In this document: in pieces, positions 1 through 10,513 of the stretch
Layout of the letters: each line of letters starts with the position of its first letter
Position numbering within the stretch: the first letter of the stretch is position 1
Assembly (NCBI GenBank): GCA_032718475.1
Contig: JAUCBJ010004036.1
Location: forward strand, 1 to 35,321
DNA: 35,321 bases
Direction: 5' to 3'
Origin: Nemertoderma westbladi
Lineage: Eukaryota; Xenacoelomorpha; Nemertodermatida; Nemertodermatidae
Program-made: the position numbers and the translations under genes
Notes under the pieces: model-generated
Databases searched by the model: none
What the model was told of the DNA's origin: nothing
Seen by the model: only the letters and a program-made list of their open reading frames with translations

Positions 1-40
1 AAATACATACATATGTACGTACATACATACGTACATACCA
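1..40. repeat. ACAT/GTAC simple repeat
   Basis: Short tetranucleotide-type repeat built from acatac and gtacgtac words at the window edge. It may extend to the left of the window. Confidence 0.7.
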
Positions 41-1320
41 ATAATCTGGATGGTATGAATGACATTGAACCGAATGATGCATTGTAAGTTTCATTTAAGG
101 GAGAAATATCCAGGAATAAGATACAATTTTGCACTTTTCTATCGAAATGTAAACGTGCAAAACGCCTGTTGCAAACGGATACCGAAGATGGTTTCGAGTT
201 GTACTGCTGTTGAAGAAGCATGAAACTCATTATAAACTCGTTAAGCCCTTTGCATGATCAGGTCAGAAAGTGTACTAGATTTTAGCAAGACTTATTCTGT
301 TATTATTAGATGTTATATACTTATATACATAATTTATTTAAGATGAAAAAATATAGTATTAATTATTACGTTTTTTCAAATGGGCATGTGTTCTTGTTTC
401 ATGCATTAAAAAAATTACTTGTTATGTAGTGTTATTGTATTTTTTTACAAAAAAAACACGTGGAAACAGTCGAAATGGCGTGTTTAAAAGCGCGGGAAGC
501 CAATTTTGAAAATCGGATGTGATTGGCTGCTACAGATTTGACGTCATTACAAAGTGATCTGATAATTTCTTATCTTGGTTTCTATGGATGGTGATTTTCG
601 AACCATTCAAATACACATTGAATCCTAATTATTTGTCAAATGAAAGCGGAAAGTCTTGCGAGTCCTTTGACACTACAATTAATTAAATTCATGATGATGA
701 ATATTGATAAAATGTTGTTTCCAGTAGTATTTTCACAAGCAATACTGCATTCCAATCTGTATTGATTACGGTAAGGCCTACAGATTAGATTTAAAATAAC
801 ACTAAATGTGTAATACCGGTCAGCCGGTAATATAATAATACAGTAATAATTGGTAGTAGGCTACTTGAATATTAAGAATGTGTACCTGTGACTGGTAAAC
901 CCTACCTACTTAATTAAGTAAAGCTGCAATACTCAGATACGGCAATAGGCTGAGTGCTTGCATACCGGTCAGGCAATCTGCAGAGTTTGCAATTGTGAAC
1001 AGCACCATAGGCCTATTCCCAAAACATAGTACAGGCTTATTGATAGGCACATCCATTCATTTAAATTGGGGGCATTTCATATTCAATTGGATTATTTTTA
1101 TATGTCAGGAGTAGGTAGATATTATTCTCAAATTACTCAGATATTATGCAGGCACATGTTCTGCATTGGATGGCTTTTTTATGGAGAAATTAATGATGCA
1201 TGTAACTGGAAATTGACTCTTTCTATAAAAAAGACTAAAAGCAAACAATATGGTAAATATAGAATTCATATTTAAGAAATAACAAAATACAAAATATTTA
1301 AATATTAAGAAGTAATAAAC
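41..1320. other. Unassigned AT-rich DNA
   Basis: I see no recognisable gene, RNA or mobile element here. The open frames are short and have no family resemblance. The only notable feature is a cluster of promoter-like words near 499-546, listed separately. Confidence 0.6.
499..546. promoter_or_regulatory. CCAAT/CRE-like motif cluster (candidate)
   Basis: A GCCAAT word (499-504), an inverted CCAAT box ATTGGC (522-527) and a perfect CRE palindrome TGACGTCA (539-546) lie within 50 bp. In animals these are binding words for NF-Y and CREB/ATF, and their grouping is typical of TATA-less promoters. No transcript or first exon can be confirmed downstream, so this may be chance or a transposon promoter. 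Confidence 0.25.
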
Positions 1321-1333
1321 AATTTAAGGGGGT

Positions 1334-1349
1334 GGGGGGGGGGGGGGGG
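1334..1349. repeat. Poly-G tract (16 G)
   Basis: Uninterrupted run of 16 G inside a longer G-rich stretch (1328-1349), followed by a C-rich tail. It is one of about ten such homopolymers in this AT-rich window. Confidence 0.9.
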
Positions 1350-1573
1350 TGTACACCCCCATATGGACCTTGGTTAATTTAGACCACGGGTGGGTCTGTG
1401 TGTTAATATTGATATATCTAATGGGCAGTGATTTTTTATGTCCTTTTATTTGACTTTTTTTGTCCTCCTTTTTTTACGAATTGTGCATAATGACTTTTGT
1501 TGTCCCTTTAATGACTTCTGTTGTCCTTTTAATGACTTTTTATGTAGGTATTTCTTCAAACTGTCAGACTGCT

Positions 1574-1760
1574 GATTTCTGGACTGTCAGACAGTTGATT
1601 TCAACATGCCTATACCAAAACATTCAAAATTTTTTGATTTCTGGTCTGTCGGACAGTTGGTTTCACTATGCCTGTGCCAAAACATTCAAAATTCCATGAT
1701 TTATAGACTATGAGCTAGATTTTCATATGTGCCTGTGGTAAAAGACTCTAAATTTAATAG
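1574..1760. repeat. Tandem repeat, 62-bp period (2-3 units)
   Basis: A unit beginning GATTTCTGG and ending CCAAAACATTCAAAATT occurs at 1574 and again at 1636. A third, strongly diverged unit follows from about 1698. Just upstream, 1490-1545 has three copies of an AATGACTT-type word followed by TTGTCC-like sequence. Confidence 0.75.
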
Positions 1761-1849
1761 TTTGTGGTTGTTGTCGATAATCGATTACCACATGACGTAG
1801 CAAAACACTCATTTTATAGCCAAAAACAATTACCAATTGATGGAAAGGA

Positions 1850-2385
1850 CCGGATTTTCTAACCAAAACAATAAACAGTTACTTTACCAAATGAAGGAAA
1901 GGAGCAGGTTACAGAGGCTAGCCTTTCTAACCAAAACAATAAACGGTCACTTTAACAAATCAGGGAAAGGAGCAGGTTACAGAGGCGGGATTTTATAACC
2001 AAAACAATAAACAATCACTTTACCAAATGAAGGAAAGGAGCAGGTTACATAGATGGTCTTTTCTAACCAAAACAATAAACGATAACATTACCAATTGAGA
2101 GAAAGGAGCAGGTTACAGAGGCGGGATTTCCTAACCAAAACAATAAACGATCACTTAACTAATTGAGGGAAAGGAGCAGTTTACAGAGGCGGGATTTTCT
2201 AACCAAAACAATAAACAATCACTTAACTAATTGAGGGAAAGGAGCAGGTTACAGTGGCGGGATTTTCTCACCAAAAACAATAAACGATCATTTAACTAAT
2301 TGAGGGAAAGGGTCGGGTTACAGAGGCGGGATTTTCTAACCAAAACAATAAACAGTCACTTTACAAAATAAAGGAAAACAATCGT
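1850..2385. repeat. Tandem repeat, about 67-bp period (8 units)
   Basis: Eight imperfect copies of a unit containing TTCTAACCAAAACAATAAAC and GGAAAGGAGCAGGTTACAGA are spaced 66-68 bp apart, starting near 1855, 1921, 1987, 2053, 2125, 2192, 2260 and 2328. The GGAAAGGAGCAGGTTAC block is the best conserved part. No coding potential; minisatellite-like. Confidence 0.85.
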
Positions 2386-2660
2386 ATAACATTCGTAAAA
2401 CATTCGTAACACATTCGTATAGTGTGGGAAACATTCGTATTTAACATGTGGGACGCATTTGTATAGTGTGCGGGAAACATTCGAATAAGATTAGGGACGC
2501 ATTCGTAGAATGTGCGGGATTCGAATAAGGTTAGTATAACATTCGATATGCGAATAAAGGATGCGTATTTGGTTCGGTTTTCGCATTCGTATCGCATGGT
2601 TCATCTAAGTAATATTTCAGAATGCGTTATGAATGCGTTAAATATGCGCCATCACATGCG
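2386..2660. repeat. Low-complexity ATTCGTA/TGCGTTA-rich stretch
   Basis: CATTCGTA, GCATTCGTA, ATGCGTTA and related words recur many times at irregular spacing, with the same core on both strands. It lies between the 67-bp minisatellite and the Gypsy fragment. Open frames here simply reflect the repeated word. Confidence 0.6.
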
Positions 2661-3890
2661 TTACGGATGCGGATTTTTTACTGGGGTTCTATTGTCTGGA
2701 CGTATAACAGTCAGGATGGGTGTGGCCAAGAACAGGTGGCGGAGGCAGTTTATAATGATGGCCGATGCGGAGTTCAGGCCGAGTTTGTAGAGGGTAGGCC
2801 ATCCAGTGAACTCATCCATAGCCACGAGGTATTTGGTGCCATCCTGGCTGAATATATCAGTGTGCACCCGTTGTAAGGGGCGGGTGGCGTCTGGGTTTCT
2901 CTGGAGTGGTTCGGGTGGGCTGCCTGGCAGGGCTGGCAGTGCTCCACCGTGTGCTTGACGTTGTTGGCGGAGGTTAGCTACCAGACGTAACGACGCGCCC
3001 TTTCCTGGGTTTTGGTGAGACACTGGTAGGCGGCGTGTAGTTGTCGCAGTGTTTCTGGGCGGAGTTCTAGAAGGATGTAGAGCAGGGGTCCCCGTAGGAT
3101 GATGTCATTGTGTACCATCAGTTCCCCGGTGTTGGAAGTACGGGTGCAGCTGGTTGTCAGTGATGTTGTGCTTAGACGTTGGCCAGATGTCCCGGATGGT
3201 GGAGGAGTGCATTGTGTACCGGGTCGTGCTGTCCCGCCTCCCAGATTTGGTCGAACCGGGCGTCTTGCGATTCCACCAATGGGGTGACAGTAGTTGCCGC
3301 AATGGCAGCGGAGACAATGAGTTCTCTGTTGGTGTTGTCCTCCTGTGTGAGAAGGATATCGTCGGCAGTTGGAGCGTTGCGTGGGGCACGTGAGAATGCG
3401 TCGGCTACCACGTGCTTGCTGCCGCATTGGTTTCGTGCTATAAAGTTAAAGCGTGACAGCAGCATTTTTAATTTCAACAGCCAGTCATTGGTGACCTGGT
3501 CCATCCGGCAGTCGTTCAGGATCGGTATGAGTGGGCTGCTATCGGGGACGAGCACAAAGTGCCGGAGTCCATTGAGGAAATAGCTGCACTTATGCGCCGC
3601 CCATGCAGCACCAAGGGCCTCGAGTTCCGCCATCCCCGACCAGTTGGCCTCGTGTTTGGCCAGGGAACGTGAGCCACATTGGATAGTGCACCACTGGTTA
3701 TTGTCAGACTCCCACTGGCGGAGTAGAAAGCCCAAGCCGTTTATGCGGGAGGCATCTATCAGCAGTTTGGTGCGGTGGTCTGGATGGAAGCCGGACAGAT
3801 AGTGCAGACTTGATAGATTCGCACAGGTTGCCTCAAATGCCTCCTGGTGTTGGGGGAGCCAAATGTGTAAATCCCAAAACAAGATTTAGT
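2661..3890 (-). pseudogene. Ty3/Gypsy LTR-retrotransposon pol fragment (RNase H + integrase)
   Basis: Minus-strand remnant of a Gypsy-type polyprotein. The 3172-3882 frame reads as RNase H: LIDASR, CGSRSLAKHEANW, ELEAL, PDSSPLIPILND and VVADAFSRAP follow the order of that domain and keep acidic positions. Continuing down the minus strand, frame changes lead through an integrase N-terminal segment (ETLRQLHAAYQ) to the integrase core at about 2680-2860, with ATRPLQRVHTDIF, DEFTGWPTLYKLG and TVIRPDN. The family normally reads TVIRTDGG at the last point, so the second catalytic block is altered, and the final glutamate is not reached because the fragment ends near 2661. Reverse transcriptase, gag, protease and LTRs are absent. 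At least two frameshifts make it inactive. The assignment to Gypsy is secure; the exact lineage is not. Confidence 0.9.
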
Positions 3891-4390
3891 TTAAAGACTG
3901 GCCTCTGCTGGTCTCACCACTTCCACACCGACCAGGGTCATTAAAAAATCTGCCTATCAGTTGAAACGAAGATATACTGAACATTAATGAAAGAAACAGT
4001 GCCAAATATGAACGTTTAATTTATTTCGTGGACGTCATGTGCTACTTGGGATAACTGCATTCAGACCTGACAACTGGCAGGCCCCACTTAAACTACTGAA
4101 CTGTTGTATGTAATACAGTGACATTGTTATGCCTAGACTCAGGCAAGTACAAGCTGGCCCAACAACTAACAGTACTGCAGTAAGCCTATATCTGCATATA
4201 TGCAATACTTTGCAGGAACATGGCAAGTACCTGCAAAATATAAGAGATCAAAGTAACACTTGCAATATTTATTAAAACTAAAGAAATAACTTACATGCTC
4301 TATTAAGTTTACCAAATTTTTGTTACTAAACATATTTTGACAATGTGTAATAAACTGATAGTAAGGAACTTGCAAATCTTAGGAAATGTA
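3891..4390. other. Unassigned spacer
   Basis: AT-rich stretch between the Gypsy fragment and the RTE-like LINE. Short open frames on the minus strand resemble no family I know. I see no inverted repeats or RNA-like motifs. Confidence 0.5.
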
Positions 4391-6150
4391 CTATGAATTT
4401 TCAACAGGGAAGTTTCGATTAATTCTCAGTGACTTACAAATCCTGGAAAGCCTATTCATGGTTGCCTTATGTGTTCGAAGGTCCTCACCCGATTTCTGGA
4501 TCCATGATCCCAGGTAACAGAAGTCATCCACATGCTCAAGCATACCATCCTTTGAGCTTATGCTCATCCGATCAGAGACTTGCTGAGGACTTTCAAAGTT
4601 AACTGTCAAAATTTTGGTCTTTCTGGAGTTAATAAAAACACCAACACTAGAAGCAGCCTGTTCTAATGAGCTGAGGAGCCGTTGGGCTCCCTCTAGTGAT
4701 TCTGAGAGTACTCCTAAGTCATCAGCAAACTCTAGATCACTTAGGTACTTGGCAGGATTTCCTCGACTTCTGGAGCCAGTAGGTAGAGTTATCATCACCC
4801 CATCATCATTATGATGATCTAAGGACATGCATAGAACATAGTCAACCACAATTATGAACAAGAATGGTGCAAGTGTGTCTCCCTGGAGGATGCCCCATAA
4901 CACTTCAAAAGGTTGTGTGTCACCGTAAACAGTAGACCCAAATGTTGTCGAACCATATTATACTGATCTGATTGCTGTAATAATTTCATCAGGAATCCAA
5001 TATAATGAAATACGTGAGCGAGAGACTGAACCAAAGGCCTTGAAGAAGTCAACAAAGATATCAGCCAGATGCCTGTCTTTCCTTTTTGATAACTCTTCAA
5101 TTATCCTTCTAAATGCCAAAATGGGCTCCATGGTCCCACCTTGGTGGTTAACCTTGGTGGTTGGTTGGCTTTTCCACCCAGTAAGCAAGTTGATCGATGT
5201 CCATGCCTGGGTTGATGGCCTGCTGTCGTCAGCATCATTGATGGCATCAACCTGTTGGTTTAATAGCTCCTGTAGATTAACAGAGTACTGCCTGTTCAGG
5301 TACCTAGATGCAGCCTTAACTGCACTCTTGGCCACTGTAGTCTGTTTGAGTCGAGACGATTTCTGCAGCTTATAGAGGTCATTTTGGCACTTCTGAATTC
5401 TGTTGTCAGTCCATGAGGCCCTTTTCCTGTTTCAAGGGTATACAGGAACTGTTTCTGCAGCTGCTAACTTAACTGCTTCTGTGAAGACAGTATAGCCCTC
5501 GAAGTGATTGGCCGCCTCAGAGGCAAGAACCTCATACCTGTTGCCCAGCTGTAGTGTGAAGCTGGATCTCACACTTAGCTATTGCAACAGAGAGGACCAG
5601 TCATGCCGTGGCAAGGCAGATTTCGTTGTTCTGCTAGCACGCAGACTAAGTCTTACCTTGGCCACAATAAGGCGATGATCACTGGAGAAGGGTTGAAGTG
5701 TAAATGCATTACAGTCTTGTATAGAGCTCCTGTATTTCCTATGAAACAGAATATGGTCTATCTGGGACTTGTGACCACTGGGTCCACTATGAGTCCATAG
5801 CTTTCCAGTTTGCTTCTTGAACTGGGTTCCAGCCGAAAACAATCCATTTCCAGAGATGAAATCCTGAAGATGGATGGAACTTTGGTTAACACTATTGCTA
5901 TAGACCAAGGGCGATGTAGGTGATTGATGCAGACTTGCATTAAAGTCTCCCAGGAATGTTAAGAATGCATGCTGATCCACTCCATCAGTATCTGCTTATA
6001 GATTGTGGTAGAAATTTTCCACCTCCTCTACAAGGGCAACACTAGTTGGAGAGTAGCACACAATCAGAACCACCTTAGGAAACTTCTTAGCCAGTCTTCC
6101 AGAACATAAGAAGTGGCAACGGATGATGCGGTTAGAGATTTGGTCTATTT
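4391..6150 (-). pseudogene. RTE-like non-LTR retrotransposon (APE endonuclease + RT), broken
   Basis: The element reads right to left. About 6150-5579 encodes the C-terminal part of an APE-type endonuclease that nicks target DNA: YSPTS near the start, then GDFNA, KSQIDHIL and SDHRLIVAKVRL, in family order. 5578-5336 is the linker, and 5335-4391 is the reverse transcriptase with QGDTLAPFLFIIVVDY and the catalytic FADD box (EFADDLGVLSES), then KTKILTVNF and YLGSWIQKSGED. The FADD aspartates are intact. Stops and frame changes near 5980, 5430 and 4900 disrupt the frame. The C-terminus and 3' UTR are missing, unlike ordinary 5'-truncated LINE copies, so a later deletion or rearrangement removed the 3' end. 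RTE/RTE-X is the best clade guess from the linker and FADD context. A related LINE tail occurs at 19890-20112 and 25030-25141. Confidence 0.85.
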
Positions 6151-6169
6151 TGTCCAATGCTAATCACTG

Positions 6170-7560
6170 GACGAAAGGCTACACCTGATGAATATACAGT
6201 AGTAACCAAAAGGAAGCTCACTGCAATAAAGAGTCTGTGACAGAGGAATGACTATAAGGAGATGGTGCAGTCCATCAAAGGTGAGCTTAATAACATACCA
6301 AGTGATGAACCAGAGGAGAGCAATGTGGAAAAACGGAAATGGAGAGCCTTATTCCTGATGTGGCTATATTTCCCAACTACAATCAATGAGACATCTAGCG
6401 AGGAAGAGACTCCCACACCAAGGAAATTGGAATCATACCCAAGAACCAAACTTAAAAGGACAACACCAGTATGCTAAGTACCCAACAGTGACTTGTGTAT
6501 TTCCCAACCAATCAGCAATAATAGCGGTAGCAGCCCCTGGGTATCTCCTGAAGACTCCACAGCTGACTGCACAGTCACAGATGGGCAATGGGAATAGATG
6601 GACCCCCTACATGGCTTGGTGTGGACGAACTGACCAAAGATGAAACCAGTTTACCTAGGAGTAGCAGCTCCCCTAAATAAGGACTGGGATAAATTCTACA
6701 GACTGAGCATACCAGTTGCACTCAACAACAGCGATCACATTCAAATACCTGATGATATCCTGAGTTCTAGCTAGGTAAACCCTTGGGAGACATATGATGT
6801 TAAGGGGGAGGCCACCCTCATAGCCACTCAGCTATCAGTCACCAGTTACAAGCCGTTCATAATGGGCTGGAAAAGGAACCCTCACATGTCCCTAAGCAGC
6901 TCTTCAGGCATGATACGAGTGGGGAATTACATGGTAATGAGGTTATCGAAAAGGGAGAAGAGGACTGGTTGCAATGGCACAAATCTTTCTTTCTATATAA
7001 GCACACCTATGGGAAACCATCCCATAGAATTACATGAAGCTCAGTGAGGAAACAAAGGAAATGACTGAGAATTCTTTTGATGCATTTATTACCCCTTACG
7101 AGCCGAAAATGAGAAGGATGGCAAAGATCTCAGCAAGCCCCCCAGCTGATAGCGCACCTAATTGAGTCAAGGGCCAGTATTACTATAGAAGAGTACAGGC
7201 ATTTCTAAGATAATATAGGAGACACTGTACGGAAACAATACTTAAAGGGAATTGGAATAAAGAGAACAAGCAAATGCCTCTAGAAGAAGTCATGCCATAT
7301 TGGAAAACCAAGTTTGTGACTTACAATGCTCCTGACCATATAAACCTGTAACAGGAGAACCCAACTTGTTGTAAACTGATATCACCCATCAATTCGAAGG
7401 AAATACAGGCTGAGACAAGGAGAATGGCGGAATCTAGCCCATCCATGGCTAGGTGGCATCAATTTGGCAGACCTCCAAATGGAACCTGTGCATATTCTGG
7501 CAGGTCATTATAACACCTGGTTGTTGGATACCACCCAATGAGACTCAGACAGTGAGTCAT
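6170..7560 (+). pseudogene. Decayed 5' part, probably of the R2-type LINE
   Basis: A series of short open frames (for example 6262-6477 and 6862-7047), interrupted by stops, leads without an obvious boundary into the RT of the following entry. Readable pieces such as LNKDWDKFYRLSIPVALNNS resemble nothing I can name. I place it with the LINE because no insertion junction is visible. It could instead be another decayed retroelement, for example a gag-like frame. Confidence 0.4.
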
Positions 7561-9246
7561 AATACTCATCCCAAAAGTTGAGAAGCCAACCCTAGTGGAA
7601 CAACACCATCCGAATAACAATGAGCCTCTGTGGTAATACGCTTACTACATAGGCTTATAGCACGAAGTTTGGAAGCCAGCATTGTGATCAACAAGCATCA
7701 CAAGGGTTTCTTATCCAGGGAAGGTTGTCATGGTAATATCTGGCTATTGAGGAGCATGTTGAAGCAAGCTACGACAGCACCAACACAGCTATGCCTAGCA
7801 TTTATAGACGTATCAAAAGCGTTTGATAGCATGCCAGAAAGCTGCGTGCTGTAGCCCAGTTTGGAATCCCACACAGATTTATCCGATGTATGAGGTACCT
7901 GTATACAAACTCCACTACTTGGTATGGGTCATAACAGGGTGTTAAGCAAGTGGACCCACTTAGCAGCTGGTTCTTCTTGATGGTGATGGATTGGGGTCTA
8001 TCCCACTTGGAAGGTGGAATCAGATAACACATGTGGTTCACTGATGAAAGAGGGGCACTTGTAGTAAACCAAGTTGCCTTTGCAGACAACATATCAATCA
8101 TGGCCTCTATGCCAGAGGGGCTGCGTACGAACCTTGGAAAGATAGAAAAGCAGCACTGCAAAGACTGGACTAACTATAAGCTCTGGACCAACTGGCAAAT
8201 CAGCAAACCTGAGAATAGTATTACAATGTTATTGGTCAACCCAACACCAAGACCATTTTGCACTTTGCCCGAAAAATACGAGTTTGATACGCCTGGTGCT
8301 ACTCGTAAATATTCCATCGAAACCAAACCCCAAAAAACCCCTATTGCGCAAAAAACAGGTTCAAACAATCAATTTACAAAATTAACATATTTCAAAATTT
8401 GGTGCTGGCTCCAAAATTGGCACCCACCGAAAAAAACAAGTTTGAAAGATCTAGGTGGTGACTGAGTCAGCCATATTTAAGGCTAAATTCATTGGCCAAG
8501 GCCAAAAAGCGACTCAAGGGTGATAATGCGATCCACGAGAACAAGGGTCCAATGAGAGAGGTATGGCAGAGCAGGCTGTATGAGAGTGTGCACGGCTCTG
8601 ACCTCCGCGAGGCAACACCCCAACTTGGATACCGGCGAAGGAATGGTTTGGTATGGTACAACTGAGAGGTGGTCGCCTCTACAGCTAATCACGGAATGCA
8701 AGAGGGGACAGTAGAAAGAGTTTTTCAATTGCATGTGCCACATGTGGATAACCCGAAACTTTAGGGCATATCCTCCAAGTCTGCCATGGGCAGCGCTGGA
8801 AAGGAACCACCACCATGGGCGGGTGCAAAAGCTGTTGGTGGAGCAGCTTAAAGTACAGAGGACACAAAGTAATTAAGGCTCCACTTATCGCAACCCCTGA
8901 GGGAAACCACTCATCTGATATAATTGCTTACAGTACAGCGATGGTGAAATAAACATCCTGGATGTCCAGGTGTGCAGTGACGGCCGGGCCCGTCTTTGTC
9001 AGGGCAGCATACGACCGGAAGGTGAACTAATATAGGAAGGAAGAAATACAGGACTGGTGTAGATATGATTTGGAAACGATAAAGCTCCGGTCAGCGTCTC
9101 AGCTTGTGTCCTTACATACTGAGGAACCATGGGACTAGACACCATGGTCAGATAAGGTTGGCGGATGTGGGGGGCCTTCCAAGCTGGTACAGCGACTTTT
9201 GGAGGAAGAGTTCATACAGACTGAAACGTTAATGTGGTGATAGGGC
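7561..9246 (+). pseudogene. R2-type (restriction-like endonuclease) LINE, RT and C-terminal region
   Basis: RT fragments in order are PKVEKP (about 7575), RLLHRLIARSLEAS and GFLSREGCHGNIWLL (7630-7740), LAFIDVSKAFDSMP (7798), GVKQVDPLSSWFFLMVMDW (about 7938), and the catalytic box at 8079-8090, which reads FADN instead of FADD. After RT, a CX2CX7HX4C cluster (C at 8734 and 8743, H at 8767, C at 8782; ETLGHILQVCHG) is the signature of R2-type elements. It is followed by GEINILDVQVCSDG (about 8943-8984), the D-rich part of the restriction-like endonuclease. Such proteins cleave a specific target and reverse-transcribe their RNA there. Many stops and frameshifts, including a stop inside the zinc motif, show it is dead. 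The 3' UTR appears to resume after the inverted-repeat insertion at 9247-10325. Clade within the R2/NeSL/Hero group is not resolved. Confidence 0.8.
8489..8520. other. Nested low-complexity boundary inside the LINE
   Basis: Between 8200 and 8480 the LINE frame is lost and the sequence is richer in A and T than its surroundings; the LINE reading resumes near 8490 with AKAKKRLKG. This may be a small insertion or strong decay, and I could not find duplicated ends. Confidence 0.25.
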
Positions 9247-10325
9247 GGATCCAGGACACTTCCCCCCCGGACAGTTCCCCCCCGGACACTTCCCCCCCTC
9301 CCAAGTAGGACACTTCCCCCCCGGACACTTCCTCCCCCCTGTTAAAGTGTTAAAATTAATCTGGGTGCATCAAAGCAATAAACAAAAGTTAAAGATGGTT
9401 ACAGGACAAGTTGTATCTAGACAAGTTTTTTTCAAAATTATAAAAGAAACATTTTTATTGTCATATTTTGTTTGTTTTTAATTTAACCGCCCACAAACCC
9501 CCGCTTCATTGGTTGAAGGCTGCCATCCCCAAACCCCGGCATTTCCCTGTGTGCCCGTGGTGAATGACTTTGAGACTGTTTTGAAATAATCAATTCATGT
9601 TTGTATCATCAGATAATAAATTGACTAAGCCTAAAGTAGGAGCTGTATTGAATGTTAACCAAATTAATATATAAATTACTACAATATTATATAATTCAAC
9701 AAAATCCTATTAAAAATATTGCAAGTAATCAGGAAATTTAATATGTAGTTTGTATAATATCTATAATAATAACACATATAACACATGTATACAATGTATA
9801 ACACATAATACAGGTCGACGCATGTCGATTTTACTCTGGAGAGGTATAATTTTGATTGCAACAATAATATTCATCCCCATCTGCTACAATTTGAAGAAGA
9901 CTATTACATAATAATACCTATAATTAAAACAATTAATTATTATAATTCTATAGTTAATAAAAACAGTATATCATTCGGGGGATGGAATTTATAGGTCATC
10001 TAATTAATTGTTTAAAGATTAGCAAACAATAAGATGTAATTGCATTGATAAAACCCATAAATAAAACTTGGATATAAAATGTATAATCGGGATGCAAAAG
10101 ATCACTTTCTGAGCTACGAAAGGAAAATTGGATACAACTTGTCTGGATACAAGCGGTCCGTTTACCTTACAAAAAGAAAAATACGAATGTGCGAAGTTAA
10201 GAACAGTCGGGGGGAAGTGTCCGGGGGGGGGAGTGTCTGGGGGGGGGGGGTGTTCGGGGGGGGGGGGGGGAAGTGTCCTACTTGAGCAGGGGGGAACTGT
10301 CCGGGGCGGGGAGTGTCCGAACACG
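9247..10325. mobile_element. Inverted-repeat element with GGACACTTCCCCCC motifs and 8-bp TSD
   Basis: The left end (9253-9340) has several copies of GGACACTTCCCCCC and its variant GGACAGTTCCCCCC, and CAAGTAGGACACTTCC. The right end (10207-10320) has the same motifs in reverse complement, including the CAAGTAGG block. Inside, a GACAAGTTGTATC word at 9407 reappears inverted near 10130. The insert is flanked by GATAGGGC at 9239-9246 and 10326-10333, which fits an 8-bp target duplication. No transposase is encoded; the interior is AT-rich. hAT elements make 8-bp duplications, so a non-autonomous hAT-like or foldback element is the likeliest reading. Open frames over the G-rich right end are low-complexity artefacts. 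Confidence 0.75.
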
Positions 10326-10513
10326 GATAGGGCATGTATAAGCCCCGAACCCGTTACATGGAAGGGTAATATCGGGAGTCTATCTAGCTGGTGGTGAGTT
10401 TGGATATGTTTGATTATATATATATATTTGTGGGGTGAGCCACGAAGTGAGTGAGCCTTGGCATAGTGGTACCATTAATCAACCTGTCATTCTGTCGCTA
10501 TTTTTTTCCAGTG
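10326..10513 (+). other. Probable 3' UTR of the R2-type LINE
   Basis: The sequence continues directly from the 8-bp duplication that interrupts the LINE at 9246. It is noncoding, contains a short (TA)n run at 10418-10427 and a small inverted word GTGAGCC near 10435-10456, and ends at the start of the satellite array. Confidence 0.4.

Noticed and set aside
2978-3583. Overlapping long frames on both strands
   Set aside because: They are shadows of the Gypsy RNase H/integrase frame in GC-richer DNA.
10079-10397. Glycine-rich open frames of 68-89 codons
   Set aside because: They are translations of the C/G-rich inverted end of the 9247-10325 element, with glycine runs coming from poly-G.
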